Shown: positions 36,516 to 45,787, numbered from the stretch's first letter. The stretch is 64,000 nt of DNA from Candidatus Lutacidiplasma silvani (GCA_022750295.1 JAKIVZ010000002.1:16989-80988), one strand, 5' to 3'. Program-made: numbers and translations. The notes: a model not told the origin generated them from the letters alone.

Positions 36516-38780
36516 TTAAGAGCTGGCTCCCCGGCTCCGCCGCAAGAACCAGACGGCTGCGGCGGCGACCGCGCCCGCCGCGAGGATCCCAACCGACGCG
36601 TCCGTCGCGGGCACGTCCGTCGTGGTTCCCCCGCTCGTGCTGCCGAGGGACGAGGAGCTCTGGACGTCGAGGGTTACCGACCCAGTCGAATGGGCGCCGA
36701 GCGCGTCGGTGACCGTGACGGAGACCGTCACGTTCCCGGCCGAGGAGAACGTCGGGGTGGGGGACGGGACGTTCGAGGTCTGTCCGTTCCCGAAATCCCA
36801 GGCGTAGGAGAACGGAGCCGTGCCGCCCGCGACCCCGGCCGAGACGTTCACCGGCTGCCCGGCGATCGGCACGGTGGTCCGGGACCCAGTCGGGTTGACC
36901 GCGAGCGGGGCGTGGACCAGAACGGAGACCGTACCGGAGGTCGTGGCTCCCAACAGGTCGACGGCCGATACGGTCGCGGTGAAATTCCCCGGGGTGAGGT
37001 ACGTGTGGACCGGGTCGAAGCTCCCCGCCGAGCCCCCATCCCCGAACTCCCAGTCGAGGACGAGCGGGGCGACCCCTCCGGTCCGGTTCGCCTCGAACTG
37101 GACCGGGTAGCCAACGTCGGTCACGGTCCGGTTGGCGGAGACGGCCAGCGTGGGGGGAGCGGTCACGGCGACGGTCAACGTCGTCGACCAGACGTTCTGC
37201 GCGGCATCGGTGACCGTGAGGCGCACCGGAAACAGGCCCGCCGATGGGAAGGTGGTGGCAAAATTCGGGGTGGTCCGGGTCGATTGGCCCGGGACCTGCC
37301 AGAGGATCGAGTAAGGCGTGGTCCCCCCCGAGACGTTGGTGAAGAACACGACGGGGAGACCGGCGCTGGCGAAACTCGGGCTCGCATACGCCGAAGCCCC
37401 GAGGGCCGGGCGGACCGTCAGCGGGAGGGTCGCGGGGAGAAGGAACCCCCGGACATCCCGGGCGTCGACGCTGAGGTCGAACGTCCCGGTCTTCGTCATC
37501 ACGCACTCGACCGAACTCTCGTTCGAGGCGTTGCTCACCGGGCCGCACCCGGCCGGGACCCCGAGGACATCCACCGTGTACGGCGAGATCCCCCCGGACG
37601 CCGTGATGTCGAGCGTCGCCGGCTGGCCCACGTCCCGGATCCCGATCGTATCGTTCAGCCGCAGGGTGAACGGGTCGTGGAGGATCCAGGTCTGGACGTC
37701 CCGGATCGACGCTCCGATGTCTTCCTCGGCCAGGACGTAGCCGTCGGACGTGTCGAACGCGATTGCGAGCGGCGTAACCGTCGGCGGGCCGGCCGAGACG
37801 TTCGCGGTCACGTTCTTCCACGTGCCGTTCGCGAACGTCCAGGTCGACCGGTCGGTGTCGGTCGGCGCGTACAGGACCCCGTAGCCGAACGCGGAGTCGT
37901 AGCCGCCCCCGGCGGGTAGTCCCCCCGCGGTGGGCGGAGCCGTCCCCGTCGCCACCGAATGCCAACTTCCGCCTGTGAACTCCCAGGTACCCGACGGCTC
38001 GTCCCAGAGCACATCGGCGGCGAGGTTCGGGTCGTACCACATCGGCTGGAGATCGCCGACCGACGGAGTGCCGGCGCCGGTGACCAACGTCCAACCGGAC
38101 GGTCCAAACTCCCAGGTCGAACCGACGAAGTCGGTGGTGGTGATCAGGAGGACGCCGCCCGCGGCGTCGGTCGCCACGGGGAGGCTGTCGCCCGGTGGAG
38201 GAGCGACGCCACTGGTGACGTTCTTCCAGCTCCCGTTGACGAACAGCCAGGTGTCGTTGACGTCGTAGAAACTCTTGGCGCCGCCGAAGAGCACGACGGC
38301 CGAGCGCGCCGGGTCGTACGCGAGCTGAGCGGCCACTCGCGGGGAGGGCGAGGTCGGGCAACTGGGGGGAGCGGCCGTCCCGCTGCAGAGCTCGGTCCAG
38401 CTCCCGCCCCGGAAGAGCCAGGTATCGTTCAAGATCGCCGCGTTCGCGAGGCTCGTGCCGCCCCAGAGGAGCACCCCGTGCTCGGCCGGGTCATCGACCA
38501 TCATCGGTTCGTCGCGCGGCGACGGGCCGACCCCGGTGCTCCACTGCGTCCACGACCAGTCGTCGCTGACGTTGACGACGGTCGACGTGCTGGTCGCGGG
38601 TTGGACTTCGGAGGCCACGATTCCGGCCGATCGTACCTGCGAACGTTCTACGGAGGGTCCGACGGCCGAAATCGGGGAGGCCGGTGGGATCGCGGTCAGG
38701 AGCCCGACGGCCAGGAGGATCGCCACGGCCAGCCAAACCCCCGGATGGAGCGTCGTCCGTCCTGACGCCCCGACGGTCAT
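36516..38780 (-). CDS. Surface protein: kelch-like propeller plus PKD domains, C-terminal anchor
   Basis: A 754-aa protein. An N-terminal signal helix (VWLAVAILLAVGLLTAIPPAS) leads to a kelch-like region at about 65-370 with repeats such as LFGGAKSFYDVNDTWLFVNG and GSWKNV. Several PKD/Ig-like domains follow at about 380-720, shown by YSILWQVPG, LDWEFGDGG and YAWDFGNG. A terminal helix (SVGILAAGAVAAAAVWFL) and an Arg tail anchor it. The longest frame reaches 39035, but the ATG at 38780 precedes the signal peptide directly. It is likely an envelope or adhesion protein, glycosylated at many Asn-x-Ser/Thr sites. Confidence 0.83.
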   Translation of the reverse strand: MTVGASGRTTLHPGVWLAVAILLAVGLLTAIPPASPISAVGPSVERSQVRSAGIVASEVQPATSTSTVVNVSDDWSWTQWSTGVGPSPRDEPMMVDDPAEHGVLLWGGTSLANAAILNDTWLFRGGSWTELCSGTAAPPSCPTSPSPRVAAQLAYDPARSAVVLFGGAKSFYDVNDTWLFVNGSWKNVTSGVAPPPGDSLPVATDAAGGVLLITTTDFVGSTWEFGPSGWTLVTGAGTPSVGDLQPMWYDPNLAADVLWDEPSGTWEFTGGSWHSVATGTAPPTAGGLPAGGGYDSAFGYGVLYAPTDTDRSTWTFANGTWKNVTANVSAGPPTVTPLAIAFDTSDGYVLAEEDIGASIRDVQTWILHDPFTLRLNDTIGIRDVGQPATLDITASGGISPYTVDVLGVPAGCGPVSNASNESSVECVMTKTGTFDLSVDARDVRGFLLPATLPLTVRPALGASAYASPSFASAGLPVVFFTNVSGGTTPYSILWQVPGQSTRTTPNFATTFPSAGLFPVRLTVTDAAQNVWSTTLTVAVTAPPTLAVSANRTVTDVGYPVQFEANRTGGVAPLVLDWEFGDGGSAGSFDPVHTYLTPGNFTATVSAVDLLGATTSGTVSVLVHAPLAVNPTGSRTTVPIAGQPVNVSAGVAGGTAPFSYAWDFGNGQTSNVPSPTPTFSSAGNVTVSVTVTDALGAHSTGSVTLDVQSSSSLGSTSGGTTTDVPATDASVGILAAGAVAAAAVWFLRRSRGASS

Positions 38781-38970
38781 GTGAGGTTCTCCGTGCGAAC
38801 GGTGGACGCCCGGTGGGCGCACGACGGTCGCTGGCGCGCGTTCAACGGTCCTCGCCTCAAAGCTCCTTCGAGAGGTCGAGGGGACGCGTGCGGCTCGGGC
38901 CGGTCGAACGCGACCGAACACCGGCGGCGGGTCGCTCGGCGCGACCTTCCTCGTCGCAATTCCACAAAAA

Positions 38971-38980
38971 CTTTGAATAG
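38971..38980 (+). promoter_or_regulatory. TATA box of the hypothetical gene before DP1
   Basis: CTTTGAATAG, preceded by an A-rich run, is centred about 38 nt upstream of the ATG at 39014. The rest of the divergent 38781-39013 gap shows no clear element for the minus-strand gene. Confidence 0.5.
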
Positions 38981-39013
38981 ACGACCCCGCTTCGCCGCCC
39001 TCGGAGCATCCAC

Positions 39014-39688
39014 ATGCCCAAGCGTAAGGCCGCACCCGCCGCGCCCCCCGCGACTCCCGATGAGGTCCAGGCCGCGCCGCTCGCGGACGACAACTTCGTC
39101 ACCTCGCTGCGCGAGGAACTCTCGCGGTCGCAGAAGTCGGCCGGGGAGAAGGGCGGAGAAGACCTCGCGCACCGGGGCGAGTTGAACAAGCGGCTCCTTC
39201 AGGACCTCTGGGAGGTCCACAACCAATTCGAGCAGATCTCGGTCCATCTCACCATCGAGCCGTCGCAGACGCTGTTCGCCACGTTCGTCGAGTACCCCGA
39301 GAAGTGGGCGTTCCGCGACAGCTTCGACTTCGGCGCGGTGAAGACGATCGAGCTCCACGACCGAACGCCGGGATGGGTCGGCTTCACGCTCCGCTTCTGG
39401 TATTACCGGACGCCCGAGGGGACGTCCCACCTCCGCGGGATCTACGAGTGGTGCGAGGGCGAATCCTACCACAAGTACACCGGCTGGATGCGGATGATGA
39501 ACCAGGCGGTCCTCTACGACAGCCGCGAGGAGGCGGTCAATCTCCGGGAGCTCCACGCCGCGCTCCGGGACCTTGTCGTCCGCTGGTACACCGCCCACCT
39601 CGAGCGGAGTTCCGAGTCGTTGATCGCGCACCTGAAGGAGAAGTTCCCGAAGGGCGTGACCTACGCGAAGGAATCGTACCGCGACTGA
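39014..39688 (+). CDS. Conserved-looking hypothetical protein upstream of PolD small subunit
   Basis: A 224-aa soluble protein. A charged, Pro/Ala-rich N-terminus (MPKRKAAPAAPPATP) precedes a helix (RGELNKRLLQDLWEVHNQFEQI) and a compact alpha/beta region rich in aromatic residues (FRDSFDFG, GFTLRFWYYR, GIYEWCEGESYHKYTGWMRM). A C-terminal helix ends KEKFPKGVTYAKESYRD. I recognise no family. Normal amino acid composition and a good promoter argue that it is real. It lies 89 bp upstream of the DP1 gene on the same strand and may be linked to replication or repair. Confidence 0.65.
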   Translation: MPKRKAAPAAPPATPDEVQAAPLADDNFVTSLREELSRSQKSAGEKGGEDLAHRGELNKRLLQDLWEVHNQFEQISVHLTIEPSQTLFATFVEYPEKWAFRDSFDFGAVKTIELHDRTPGWVGFTLRFWYYRTPEGTSHLRGIYEWCEGESYHKYTGWMRMMNQAVLYDSREEAVNLRELHAALRDLVVRWYTAHLERSSESLIAHLKEKFPKGVTYAKESYRD

Positions 39689-39777
39689 CGGTTGCGTTCG
39701 GTCGGGCCGGCCCCGTCGCGGGCCCGACCAGCGGGTTCATCTGCCCGGGGACTCTCGAGCGGCCGGGATCGGCGGCG

Positions 39778-41352
39778 ATGTCGTCCGTGGGTTCCTCCGC
39801 ATCGGCTCCGAGCGGGGTGGCGGTCGCCGTCCGGGACCAGCTCGTCGCCTACTTTGAGTCCCGGCACAAGCTCGTCGCGGCCGACGCGCTCCGTTTGCTG
39901 GTCGCCCAGCCCTGGCCGCTCGCGATCTCCCAGAAGGTCATCGAGGAGGTCGGCCCGGACGAGTCGTTCGTCACGATCCAGATGGTCCAGCGGATCGTCG
40001 CCGTCACCGAGGTCGCGTCGGGCGGCGAGCGGCCGAATTCGACTCCCGAGGTTCGGCCGCTCGAACTCGTGGCTCCGTCCGCCTCCGCCCCTCCCTCGAC
40101 CGCGACGGCGTCGTTCTCGGTCGTCTGCCAGGGGTTCTCCGACCCGCCGACCACCGATGAACCGCTCGCGGCGTACGGGACCCTGTTCGCGTCCCGGTAC
40201 AAGGCGCTCGCGCGGCTCCTGCGGGGCCGCTCGACGCTCCCCAACCTCGTCCCCGTCGCCGAGGCCGTCGAGCGACCCGGCACGGCGTCGGTCATCGGGA
40301 TGGTCCGGGACGTCCGGACGACGCCGGAGAAGCATCACATCATCGTCCGCGTCGAGGACGACACCGGGGCGCTGGAGTGCTTCGTCCCGAAGGACAGCCC
40401 GGCCGCGAAGACCACGTTCCTCCCCGACGAGGTCGTCGGCCTCCAGCTCGCGGTCGGCGCCGACCGGAGCCGGGCGCCGCGGGTGGCCGGGGTCGAACGA
40501 CCGGAGAGTTCGCGGGGCCGGGTCGAGCACCGGTCGTCCGGCCCGAGTCGGGTCCTGTTCCTCTCCGACCTCCACATCGGGAGCCGGTCGTTTCTGTCCG
40601 GGCCGTGGTCGGAACTCGCCGAATTCCTCCACGGCCGGGGGGCGGCCCCCGAGCTCGCCCGCGAGATCGAGTTCGTCGTGGTCGCGGGAGATCTCGTCGA
40701 CGGAATCGGGATCTATCCGAACCAGGAGCGGGACCTCGCCCTGAACGACGTCTTCCAGCAGTACGAGGAGCTCGGACGCCGGCTGCGCGACCTTCCCGAG
40801 CGGCTTCGCCTGATCCTGATCCCCGGCAACCACGACGCGGTGTGCCCGGCGGAACCCCAACCGTCGCTCACCCCAGAAGTCGCGGGGCTCCTCCCGCCGA
40901 ACGCAACGTGCCTTTCGAACCCCTCGACCGTCGCGCTCGAAGGCGTGGTCGTCACCGCCTACCACGGCCGGAGCTTCGACGACCTCATCCCGGCGATCCC
41001 GGGGGCGAGCTACTCCCGGCCGACCGACGTGATGAAGCGGATGCTCGCCATGCGGCATCTCGCCCCCATGTATGGGGGCCGGACGCCGCTCGCCCCGCTC
41101 GCCCGCGACGGCCTCGTCATCGAGCCCCCGCCCGACATCCTCGTGACCGGTCACGCCCACACGTTCGGCGTCGACCAGCACAACGGGACGCTCCTGCTGA
41201 ACGCGTCGACGTGGCAGGCGGAGACGGAGTACCAGCGGATGCGGAACATCACGCCGGTCCCGGCCCACGCCGCGGTCGTCGACCTCCGGACGCTCGCGGT
41301 CGCCACCCTCGACTTCCGTTCGGGGCATCCCGAGGAGGTCGGGGCCGCATGA
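39778..41352 (+). CDS. polB: DNA polymerase D small subunit DP1
   Basis: A 524-aa DP1 subunit of the archaeal replicative polymerase PolD. A helical N-terminal domain (about 15-80) and a variable linker precede an OB-fold (about 165-240). The calcineurin-like exonuclease domain follows with SDLHIGS (263-269), VVAGDLVDG, LIPGNHDA, and the final GHAHTFGVDQ. The metal-binding motifs look complete, consistent with active 3'-5' proofreading. The frame is open upstream, but the ATG at 39778 begins the family-like sequence. Its stop overlaps the cutA start (ATGA at 41349). The DP2 large subunit is not in the window. Confidence 0.93.
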   Translation: MSSVGSSASAPSGVAVAVRDQLVAYFESRHKLVAADALRLLVAQPWPLAISQKVIEEVGPDESFVTIQMVQRIVAVTEVASGGERPNSTPEVRPLELVAPSASAPPSTATASFSVVCQGFSDPPTTDEPLAAYGTLFASRYKALARLLRGRSTLPNLVPVAEAVERPGTASVIGMVRDVRTTPEKHHIIVRVEDDTGALECFVPKDSPAAKTTFLPDEVVGLQLAVGADRSRAPRVAGVERPESSRGRVEHRSSGPSRVLFLSDLHIGSRSFLSGPWSELAEFLHGRGAAPELAREIEFVVVAGDLVDGIGIYPNQERDLALNDVFQQYEELGRRLRDLPERLRLILIPGNHDAVCPAEPQPSLTPEVAGLLPPNATCLSNPSTVALEGVVVTAYHGRSFDDLIPAIPGASYSRPTDVMKRMLAMRHLAPMYGGRTPLAPLARDGLVIEPPPDILVTGHAHTFGVDQHNGTLLLNASTWQAETEYQRMRNITPVPAHAAVVDLRTLAVATLDFRSGHPEEVGAA

Positions 41353-41816
41353 CCCCGTACCCGCTCGACCCGGTCGAGGCGACCGGCCCGATGCGGCTCG
41401 TGGTCACGACCTTCCCCTCGGCGGCGGCCGCCGACCGGGCGGTCGATGCGATCCTGCGGGCCCGGCTCGCCGCGTGCGCCCAGTCCACCGCGATCCGGTC
41501 CCGGTACTGGTGGGACGGTCGGCTCCGGTCCGAGGACGAGGTCCTTGTCGTCTTCAAGACCGTGCCGAAGCGGGTCGGGGAGCTCTTCCGACGGCTCGGC
41601 GAGCTCCATCCGTACGACGTTCCCGAGGTGATCGAGCTCGACGTCGCGCGGGTCCACGGCCCGTACCTCGAGTACCTCGCCGCGACGATCGACGCGGACG
41701 CTCCCCCTCCGCCGTTGGGCGGAGGGGTCGTCCCGTCTAGGCGTCGGGGATCGCCGCGAGCCCGGGGAGCTCGGTCCCCTGGACGAACTCGAGCGCGGCC
41801 CCGCCACCGGTACTGA
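41349..41816 (+). CDS. cutA: CutA1-like divalent cation tolerance protein with basic tail
   Basis: A 155-aa protein whose residues about 15-115 match CutA1: VVTTFPSAAAADRAVDAIL, then ARLAACAQSTAIRSRYWWDG, VFKTVPKRVGELFRRL and ELHPYDVPEVIELDV. CutA proteins form stable trimers; a role in copper tolerance is reported but uncertain. The usual family length is about 105 aa. Here about 15 extra residues precede the core (a second ATG is at 41391) and a Pro/Arg-rich tail of about 40 residues follows. That tail is encoded antisense to the 3' end of pgk (41737-41816), so it may be genuine read-through or the result of a lost stop. Confidence 0.85.
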   Translation: MTPYPLDPVEATGPMRLVVTTFPSAAAADRAVDAILRARLAACAQSTAIRSRYWWDGRLRSEDEVLVVFKTVPKRVGELFRRLGELHPYDVPEVIELDVARVHGPYLEYLAATIDADAPPPPLGGGVVPSRRRGSPRARGARSPGRTRARPRHRY

Positions 41817-42918
41817 CGTACTGGAACGCGCCCACGACCCCGAGCGCCTCGGCGACCCGGGCGGAGTCGCCGCCCGCGCAGACGTGGAACCCGGGAACCG
41901 AGGCGAGGCCGGCCAGGACCTCGCGCGTTCCGGCCGCGAACCGGGGGTCCTCGGCGAATCCGAGCGGCCCGTTCCAGAAGACGGTCTTCGACCCCCGGAG
42001 GACCTCCCCGAACCGGGCCCGCGTGGCGGGTCCGATGTCGTACGCCCGGGCGGTGTCGGGGAGGAGGTTCGCCGGTCCGACCTCGCCCTCGGCCCCTTCG
42101 GTCCGCTCGAACACGAGGTCGGTGGGAACGACGAGGTCGGTCCCGGCCGCGAGCGCCGCGGTCCGGAACTCGGCGACGGCCTCCCCCAATCCGGGTTCGA
42201 CCTGGGTCGCCCCGAGCTGGGCCCCGTCGGCGGCCAGGAACGGGAAGGCGATCGCCCCCCCGAGGAGAAGCGAATCGACCCGACCGAGGAAGCTCGCGAG
42301 GAGCGGGAGCTTGTCGGCCACCTTCGCGCCCCCCAGAAGCGCCGCGTACGGCCGCTCGGCGCCGTGGACGAGTGGCGACAGGGCCCGAACCTCCTTCTGG
42401 ACGAGGAACCCCGCATACGCCGGGAGCCGGTGCGGGACGCCCACGGTCGAGGCGTGGGCCCGATGGAGGGTGCCGAACGCTTCCTCGACGAACACGTCCC
42501 CGAGCCGGGCCAACTGGGCGGCGAACGCCGGGTCGTTCGCCTCCTCGCCGGGGTGGAATCGCAGGTTCTCGAGCATGAGGAATCCGCCGTTCTGGAGTCG
42601 CGTCACGCCTTCGATGGCGTGGATCCCGACGATATCGTCGGCGAGCGGGACCGGTTGGCCGAGGAGCGCGCTCAGACGGTGGACGACGGGTCGGAGCGTG
42701 TACTTCGGGTCCCGTTTCCCGTCGGGACGGCCGAGGTGGGAGAGGAGGACCGTCTTCGCGCCGGCGGCCTCGAGATGCTTCAGGGTCGGCAGCGCCTCCA
42801 CGATCCGGCGGTCGTCGGCGACCGACCCGTCGGGCCGCTGCGGAACGTTGAAGTCGACGCGGACGAGGACGCGGCGCCCCTTCACCGAGGCGTCCGTGAA
42901 GCTCCGCTTCTCCGCCAT
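41737..42918 (-). CDS. pgk: Phosphoglycerate kinase
   Basis: A 393-aa kinase interconverting 1,3-bisphosphoglycerate + ADP and 3-phosphoglycerate + ATP in glycolysis/gluconeogenesis. Substrate-binding RVDFNVP, LLSHLGRPDG and LLENLRFHPGEE are present, as are AHASTVGVP, LLGGAKVADKLPLL, TVFWNGPLGFAE and the nucleotide loop STGGGAALEFVQG. The length is that of bacterial-type enzymes. The ATG at 42918 has a TATA box about 28 nt upstream (GGCTTTAC), giving a leaderless transcript separate from panE. Its last 80 bp overlap cutA on the other strand. Confidence 0.95.
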   Translation of the reverse strand: MAEKRSFTDASVKGRRVLVRVDFNVPQRPDGSVADDRRIVEALPTLKHLEAAGAKTVLLSHLGRPDGKRDPKYTLRPVVHRLSALLGQPVPLADDIVGIHAIEGVTRLQNGGFLMLENLRFHPGEEANDPAFAAQLARLGDVFVEEAFGTLHRAHASTVGVPHRLPAYAGFLVQKEVRALSPLVHGAERPYAALLGGAKVADKLPLLASFLGRVDSLLLGGAIAFPFLAADGAQLGATQVEPGLGEAVAEFRTAALAAGTDLVVPTDLVFERTEGAEGEVGPANLLPDTARAYDIGPATRARFGEVLRGSKTVFWNGPLGFAEDPRFAAGTREVLAGLASVPGFHVCAGGDSARVAEALGVVGAFQYVSTGGGAALEFVQGTELPGLAAIPDA

Positions 42919-42942
42919 CCGGGGTTCCGGAGGGGGCCCTCC

Positions 42943-42950
42943 GTAAAGCC
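42943..42950 (-). promoter_or_regulatory. TATA box of pgk
   Basis: On the minus strand GGCTTTAC lies in the 47-bp gap after panE and is centred about 28 nt upstream of the pgk ATG. Confidence 0.45.
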
Positions 42951-42965
42951 GTTGCGAGCGGGCCG

Positions 42966-43901
42966 TCAGCCGCGGGCGGCCCGTTCCGCTTCGCGGGTCC
43001 GGATCCGCTCGATCGCCCGCCCGGTCGCCGGCATCGGAATCCCGTGGCGGTGACCCGCGGCGGCGATCGCGCCGGAGATCGCGTCGACCTCGGTCCGGCG
43101 GCCGTGGTCGAGGTCCTCGAGCATGCTCGAGCGGTTCTGCGCGGTCGCCCGGGCCACGGAGAACACCGTCCGCTCGGCCTCGCCCGCGTCGAATTCGTAC
43201 CCCTCGGCCGCCGCCGCCCGCAGCGCTTCGCGGAGGAGGGCGAGGGCCTGGCCCCGCCAAGGCTCGTCGACGAGACGTCCGTTCGGGATCCCGTGGTCGG
43301 CGGTGACCGGGTTGATCGCGGCGTTCACGAGCGCCTTCCGCCACACCTCGCGATCGATCGAGCCCGCGATCCGGGCGGGGAGCCCGGCCCGCTCGAACGC
43401 GGCGCGAAGTCGCTCCGGCCAATCCGGCATCGACGGGTTCTGGCCGAGGACGATCTCTCCGGTCCCCGTGGCCCGGACGACCCCCGGACCGATGTGGCGG
43501 GCCGGAACGGTGTGGACCGCCCGGAGGATCCACGCCATGGGCTCCGCCCAGCCCTCCGCCCGGAGCCCGTCGGCGAGCGCCCCCTCGATCCCCAGTCCGT
43601 TCGACATGGCGACCACCGGGACCGGGTCCGGGATCGCCTTCGCGATCGCCTCCCCCGCGGCCGCCACGTCGTAGCTCTTCACGGTCAGCAGAATCACGTC
43701 GGCGGCCGTCCGGGGGGAGAGGACCTCGACCGCGGACACGACCGCGGGCGGCCCCGGCTCGCCCTCGACGACGAGCCCGTGCGAAGCGATCGCGGCGACG
43801 TGGGACGCCCGGCCGACGACGGTGACCGAGAGACCCGAGCGGGCCAGGGCCGAGGCGAACCGACTGCCGACGGCACCGGCGCCGAACACCACGACGCGCA
43901 C
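42966..43901 (-). CDS. panE: 2-dehydropantoate 2-reductase (ketopantoate reductase)
   Basis: A 311-aa NAD(P)-dependent reductase of the PanE/ApbA family, making pantoate for coenzyme A. The Rossmann loop is VVFGAGAVGSRFA near residue 5. TVKSYDVAAAGEAI and AMSNGLGIE follow, and the C-terminal domain carries WRKALVNAAINPVTAD with the catalytic Lys and RSSMLEDLDHGRRTEVD, both family hallmarks. It starts at GTG 43901, 11 bp after the stop of the small coiled-coil gene, so these are probably co-transcribed. Confidence 0.92.
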   Translation of the reverse strand: MRVVVFGAGAVGSRFASALARSGLSVTVVGRASHVAAIASHGLVVEGEPGPPAVVSAVEVLSPRTAADVILLTVKSYDVAAAGEAIAKAIPDPVPVVAMSNGLGIEGALADGLRAEGWAEPMAWILRAVHTVPARHIGPGVVRATGTGEIVLGQNPSMPDWPERLRAAFERAGLPARIAGSIDREVWRKALVNAAINPVTADHGIPNGRLVDEPWRGQALALLREALRAAAAEGYEFDAGEAERTVFSVARATAQNRSSMLEDLDHGRRTEVDAISGAIAAAGHRHGIPMPATGRAIERIRTREAERAARG

Positions 43902-43912
43902 GGCGTCGTCCG

Positions 43913-44158
43913 TCAGCCGAGCCGCCGGACGATCTCGGTCAGTCGGGGGGCGCCGCCCCAGTCGCGCCGGAGCTCGACGAGAAGTCCCTCGTAGTGGCGG
44001 ACCTGCTCCTGGGCCTGCCGGACCTGTCCCACGAGATACTCGGCCTCGCGCCGCAGCCGCGCCGCCTCCGCCTCGGCGTCGGCGCGGGCGGTGAGCAACG
44101 CCTCGAGCCTATCGTGGAGCGAGCTGGGGGTCCGCCGCCGACCGGCCACGGCCCGCAC
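43913..44158 (-). CDS. Small coiled-coil protein
   Basis: An 81-aa (GTG start; a second GTG nine bases later) predicted helical protein with a heptad-like stretch (TARADAEAEAARLRREAEYL, then VGQVRQAQEQVRHYEGLLVEL) and a short C-terminal helix (LTEIVRRLG). No family is recognised. It overlaps the upstream coiled-coil gene by 50 bp in another frame and lies just before panE. Helical periodicity makes it more than a random frame, but confidence is limited by its size. Confidence 0.5.
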   Translation of the reverse strand: MRAVAGRRRTPSSLHDRLEALLTARADAEAEAARLRREAEYLVGQVRQAQEQVRHYEGLLVELRRDWGGAPRLTEIVRRLG

Positions 44159-44363
44159 CTCCGGAAAAATGGTGGCGGTTTTCGTCGAGGATCGCGTCGG
44201 AGACCTTTCCGAGCTGGGCGAGCTCGCGTTTGATGCGACGGAGCCGCTTCTGGAGGCGGACCTCCCGGGAGCGGATCTCCTTCAGCGACTCCTGGAGGAG
44301 CGTCAGGCGGCCCCGCCACTTGTCGCGTTCCTGCACGCTTTGAAGGACCGTATCGACGTCCAT
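44109..44363 (-). CDS. Small coiled-coil protein, overlaps the next small gene
   Basis: An 84-aa protein from ATG 44363 with a strong coiled coil (DKWRGRLTLLQESLKEIRSR, then EVRLQKRLRRIKRELAQLGK), then DAILDENRHHFSGG and a Gly/Arg-rich end. The end is encoded in the region shared with the following gene. The open frame reaches 44486, but those residues are Pro/Arg-rich and unlikely. Both small proteins may interact or arise from one split ancestor. No function known. Confidence 0.5.
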   Translation of the reverse strand: MDVDTVLQSVQERDKWRGRLTLLQESLKEIRSREVRLQKRLRRIKRELAQLGKVSDAILDENRHHFSGGAGRGRSAADPQLAPR

Positions 44364-44519
44364 CGGCCCGTCGGCGGGAGCGGCCCTCCCGTGAATGAAG
44401 GTTTCGGCCGGGAGGGGACGCGGGGACGGAGGCGAAGTCGGGCCGGAGCGCCGCGCCCGCTCCCCCGATCCGGCCGGCCTTCCCATCGGGGCCCGGGGAC
44501 ACAGCTCGCCACGGGGTTC

Positions 44520-45592
44520 GGTCGGAACCCGGTCCGGGCGACCACGGTCGGGACGATCGCGCTCGCGATGACGACCGTGAGGAGGACCGAGAGTGGGAAG
44601 CAGTCGATGATCTCAGTCCCGAGCCCGGAGAGGGCCCAACTCGTCCCGAACCTCACCCCCCTGCTCATCCGAAGGGCGATGTCCGTGGCGTCGTGGCCGA
44701 CGAACCTTCGGACAGTCGAGAGGACGCCGAGGAGCTTCGCGCCGAGCTCCACGCCGGAGAGGACGACGATGGGTCCGATGCCCGCGATGAGGCCGCGACC
44801 GAGATGTTCCGCCCCGCGGGGATGAAGAAGAACGGGGTCAGGAACGCGAGGGTGAGGGTCCGGAGCTTGAGCCACATCACGGGGTTCCGGTCGAGAACGC
44901 GGGCGGGCCCAAGTCCGAGGGCGTACGCGGGCAGGACCGCTTGCGTTCCCGCCCGTCGGGCGCTCGGGCCCGGGTTCACCACCGAGAAGAACAGGAGCTT
45001 CACCTCCGGCTCACCCGCCCGGCCCCGGAGGGGAGCGAACAGCCACTCGAACGGGCGCGGGAGCGTCCGCGTCCAGGCGATCACGGCCGCGAGGAGGAGG
45101 AAGATGTACTCGATCGGCCGAGCGAACCGGAGGCTGACGGTGAGGGCGGTACCGAGGTCGGTGATGAAGCACGCCGAGAGGATCAGCTTCCCCGTCGCGG
45201 TCCGGCTCGCGCCGGTCTCAATGAGCACGACATCGACGACGGCGACCGAGGTCGTGGAGAGCGCGACCCCGGTCCGGAGCGATGTTTCGCACGCCCAGCC
45301 GAGGACGGCGAACGTGAACCCCCAGGCGGCCCGGAACGGGGCGAGGAACGCCACGTGGCCGGTGCTCGCCGACGTCTTCCACGTCTTCGGCATCGCGACC
45401 GGGTCGATCTCGGCCCCGGAGAGGAACACCCGGACCGCGCTCCCGATCCGCGCGATGAACGGGAGCCAGGTCTCGCCGGCCGCCTAGGTACTTGCCCGCG
45501 ACGATCCCGACCGAAACGCCCAGCCGGATCGAGACCCGTGAGGCGAGGACGGCGAGCGCCAGGATCACCGCCCACAGCGCCCATTCGACCAT
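44520..45592 (-). pseudogene. Frameshifted cation/proton antiporter (CPA2/KefB-like)
   Basis: Three consecutive frames carry one antiporter. The N-terminus MVEWALWAVILALAVLASRV is in frame from 45592. The middle (FLSGAEIDPVAMPKTWKTSA, then GVALSTTSVAVVDVVLIETG, and LTPFFFIPAGRNISVAA) is in the frame of 44665-45429. The end (GLIAGIGPIVVLSGVELGAK, then GFGT-like RGVRFGTSWALSGLGTEIID) is in the frame of 44303-44875. Breaks lie near 45485 (with an in-frame TAG) and near 44800. The expected TSVAVV and FF-x-x-AG-x-x-I motifs are retained. The final stop is missing, so the left boundary is approximate. Either the gene has decayed or the assembly has indels. Confidence 0.7.
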
Positions 45593-45787
45593 CGCTTCCG
45601 CCCTTGGGCCGGCGCGGTTCGTCGAGGGAGAATCTATCGGCCCGCGCCGGGCGGTCGAAGGGGAGCTTCATCCCCCGCGACCGAACCAGTTCGCCGGCGG
45701 AGAGGAAGGGTCCGAAGACCCGATGTCCGCGTTCGTCGAGCGCTCAGCGACGGATCGGTCGGTCGTTCGGAGCCCCGCCCCAGTCAC

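Noticed and set aside
39304..39777. N-terminal extension of the DP1 frame
   Set aside because: It overlaps the preceding hypothetical gene in another frame and is Arg/Pro-rich; DP1-like sequence starts at the ATG at 39778.
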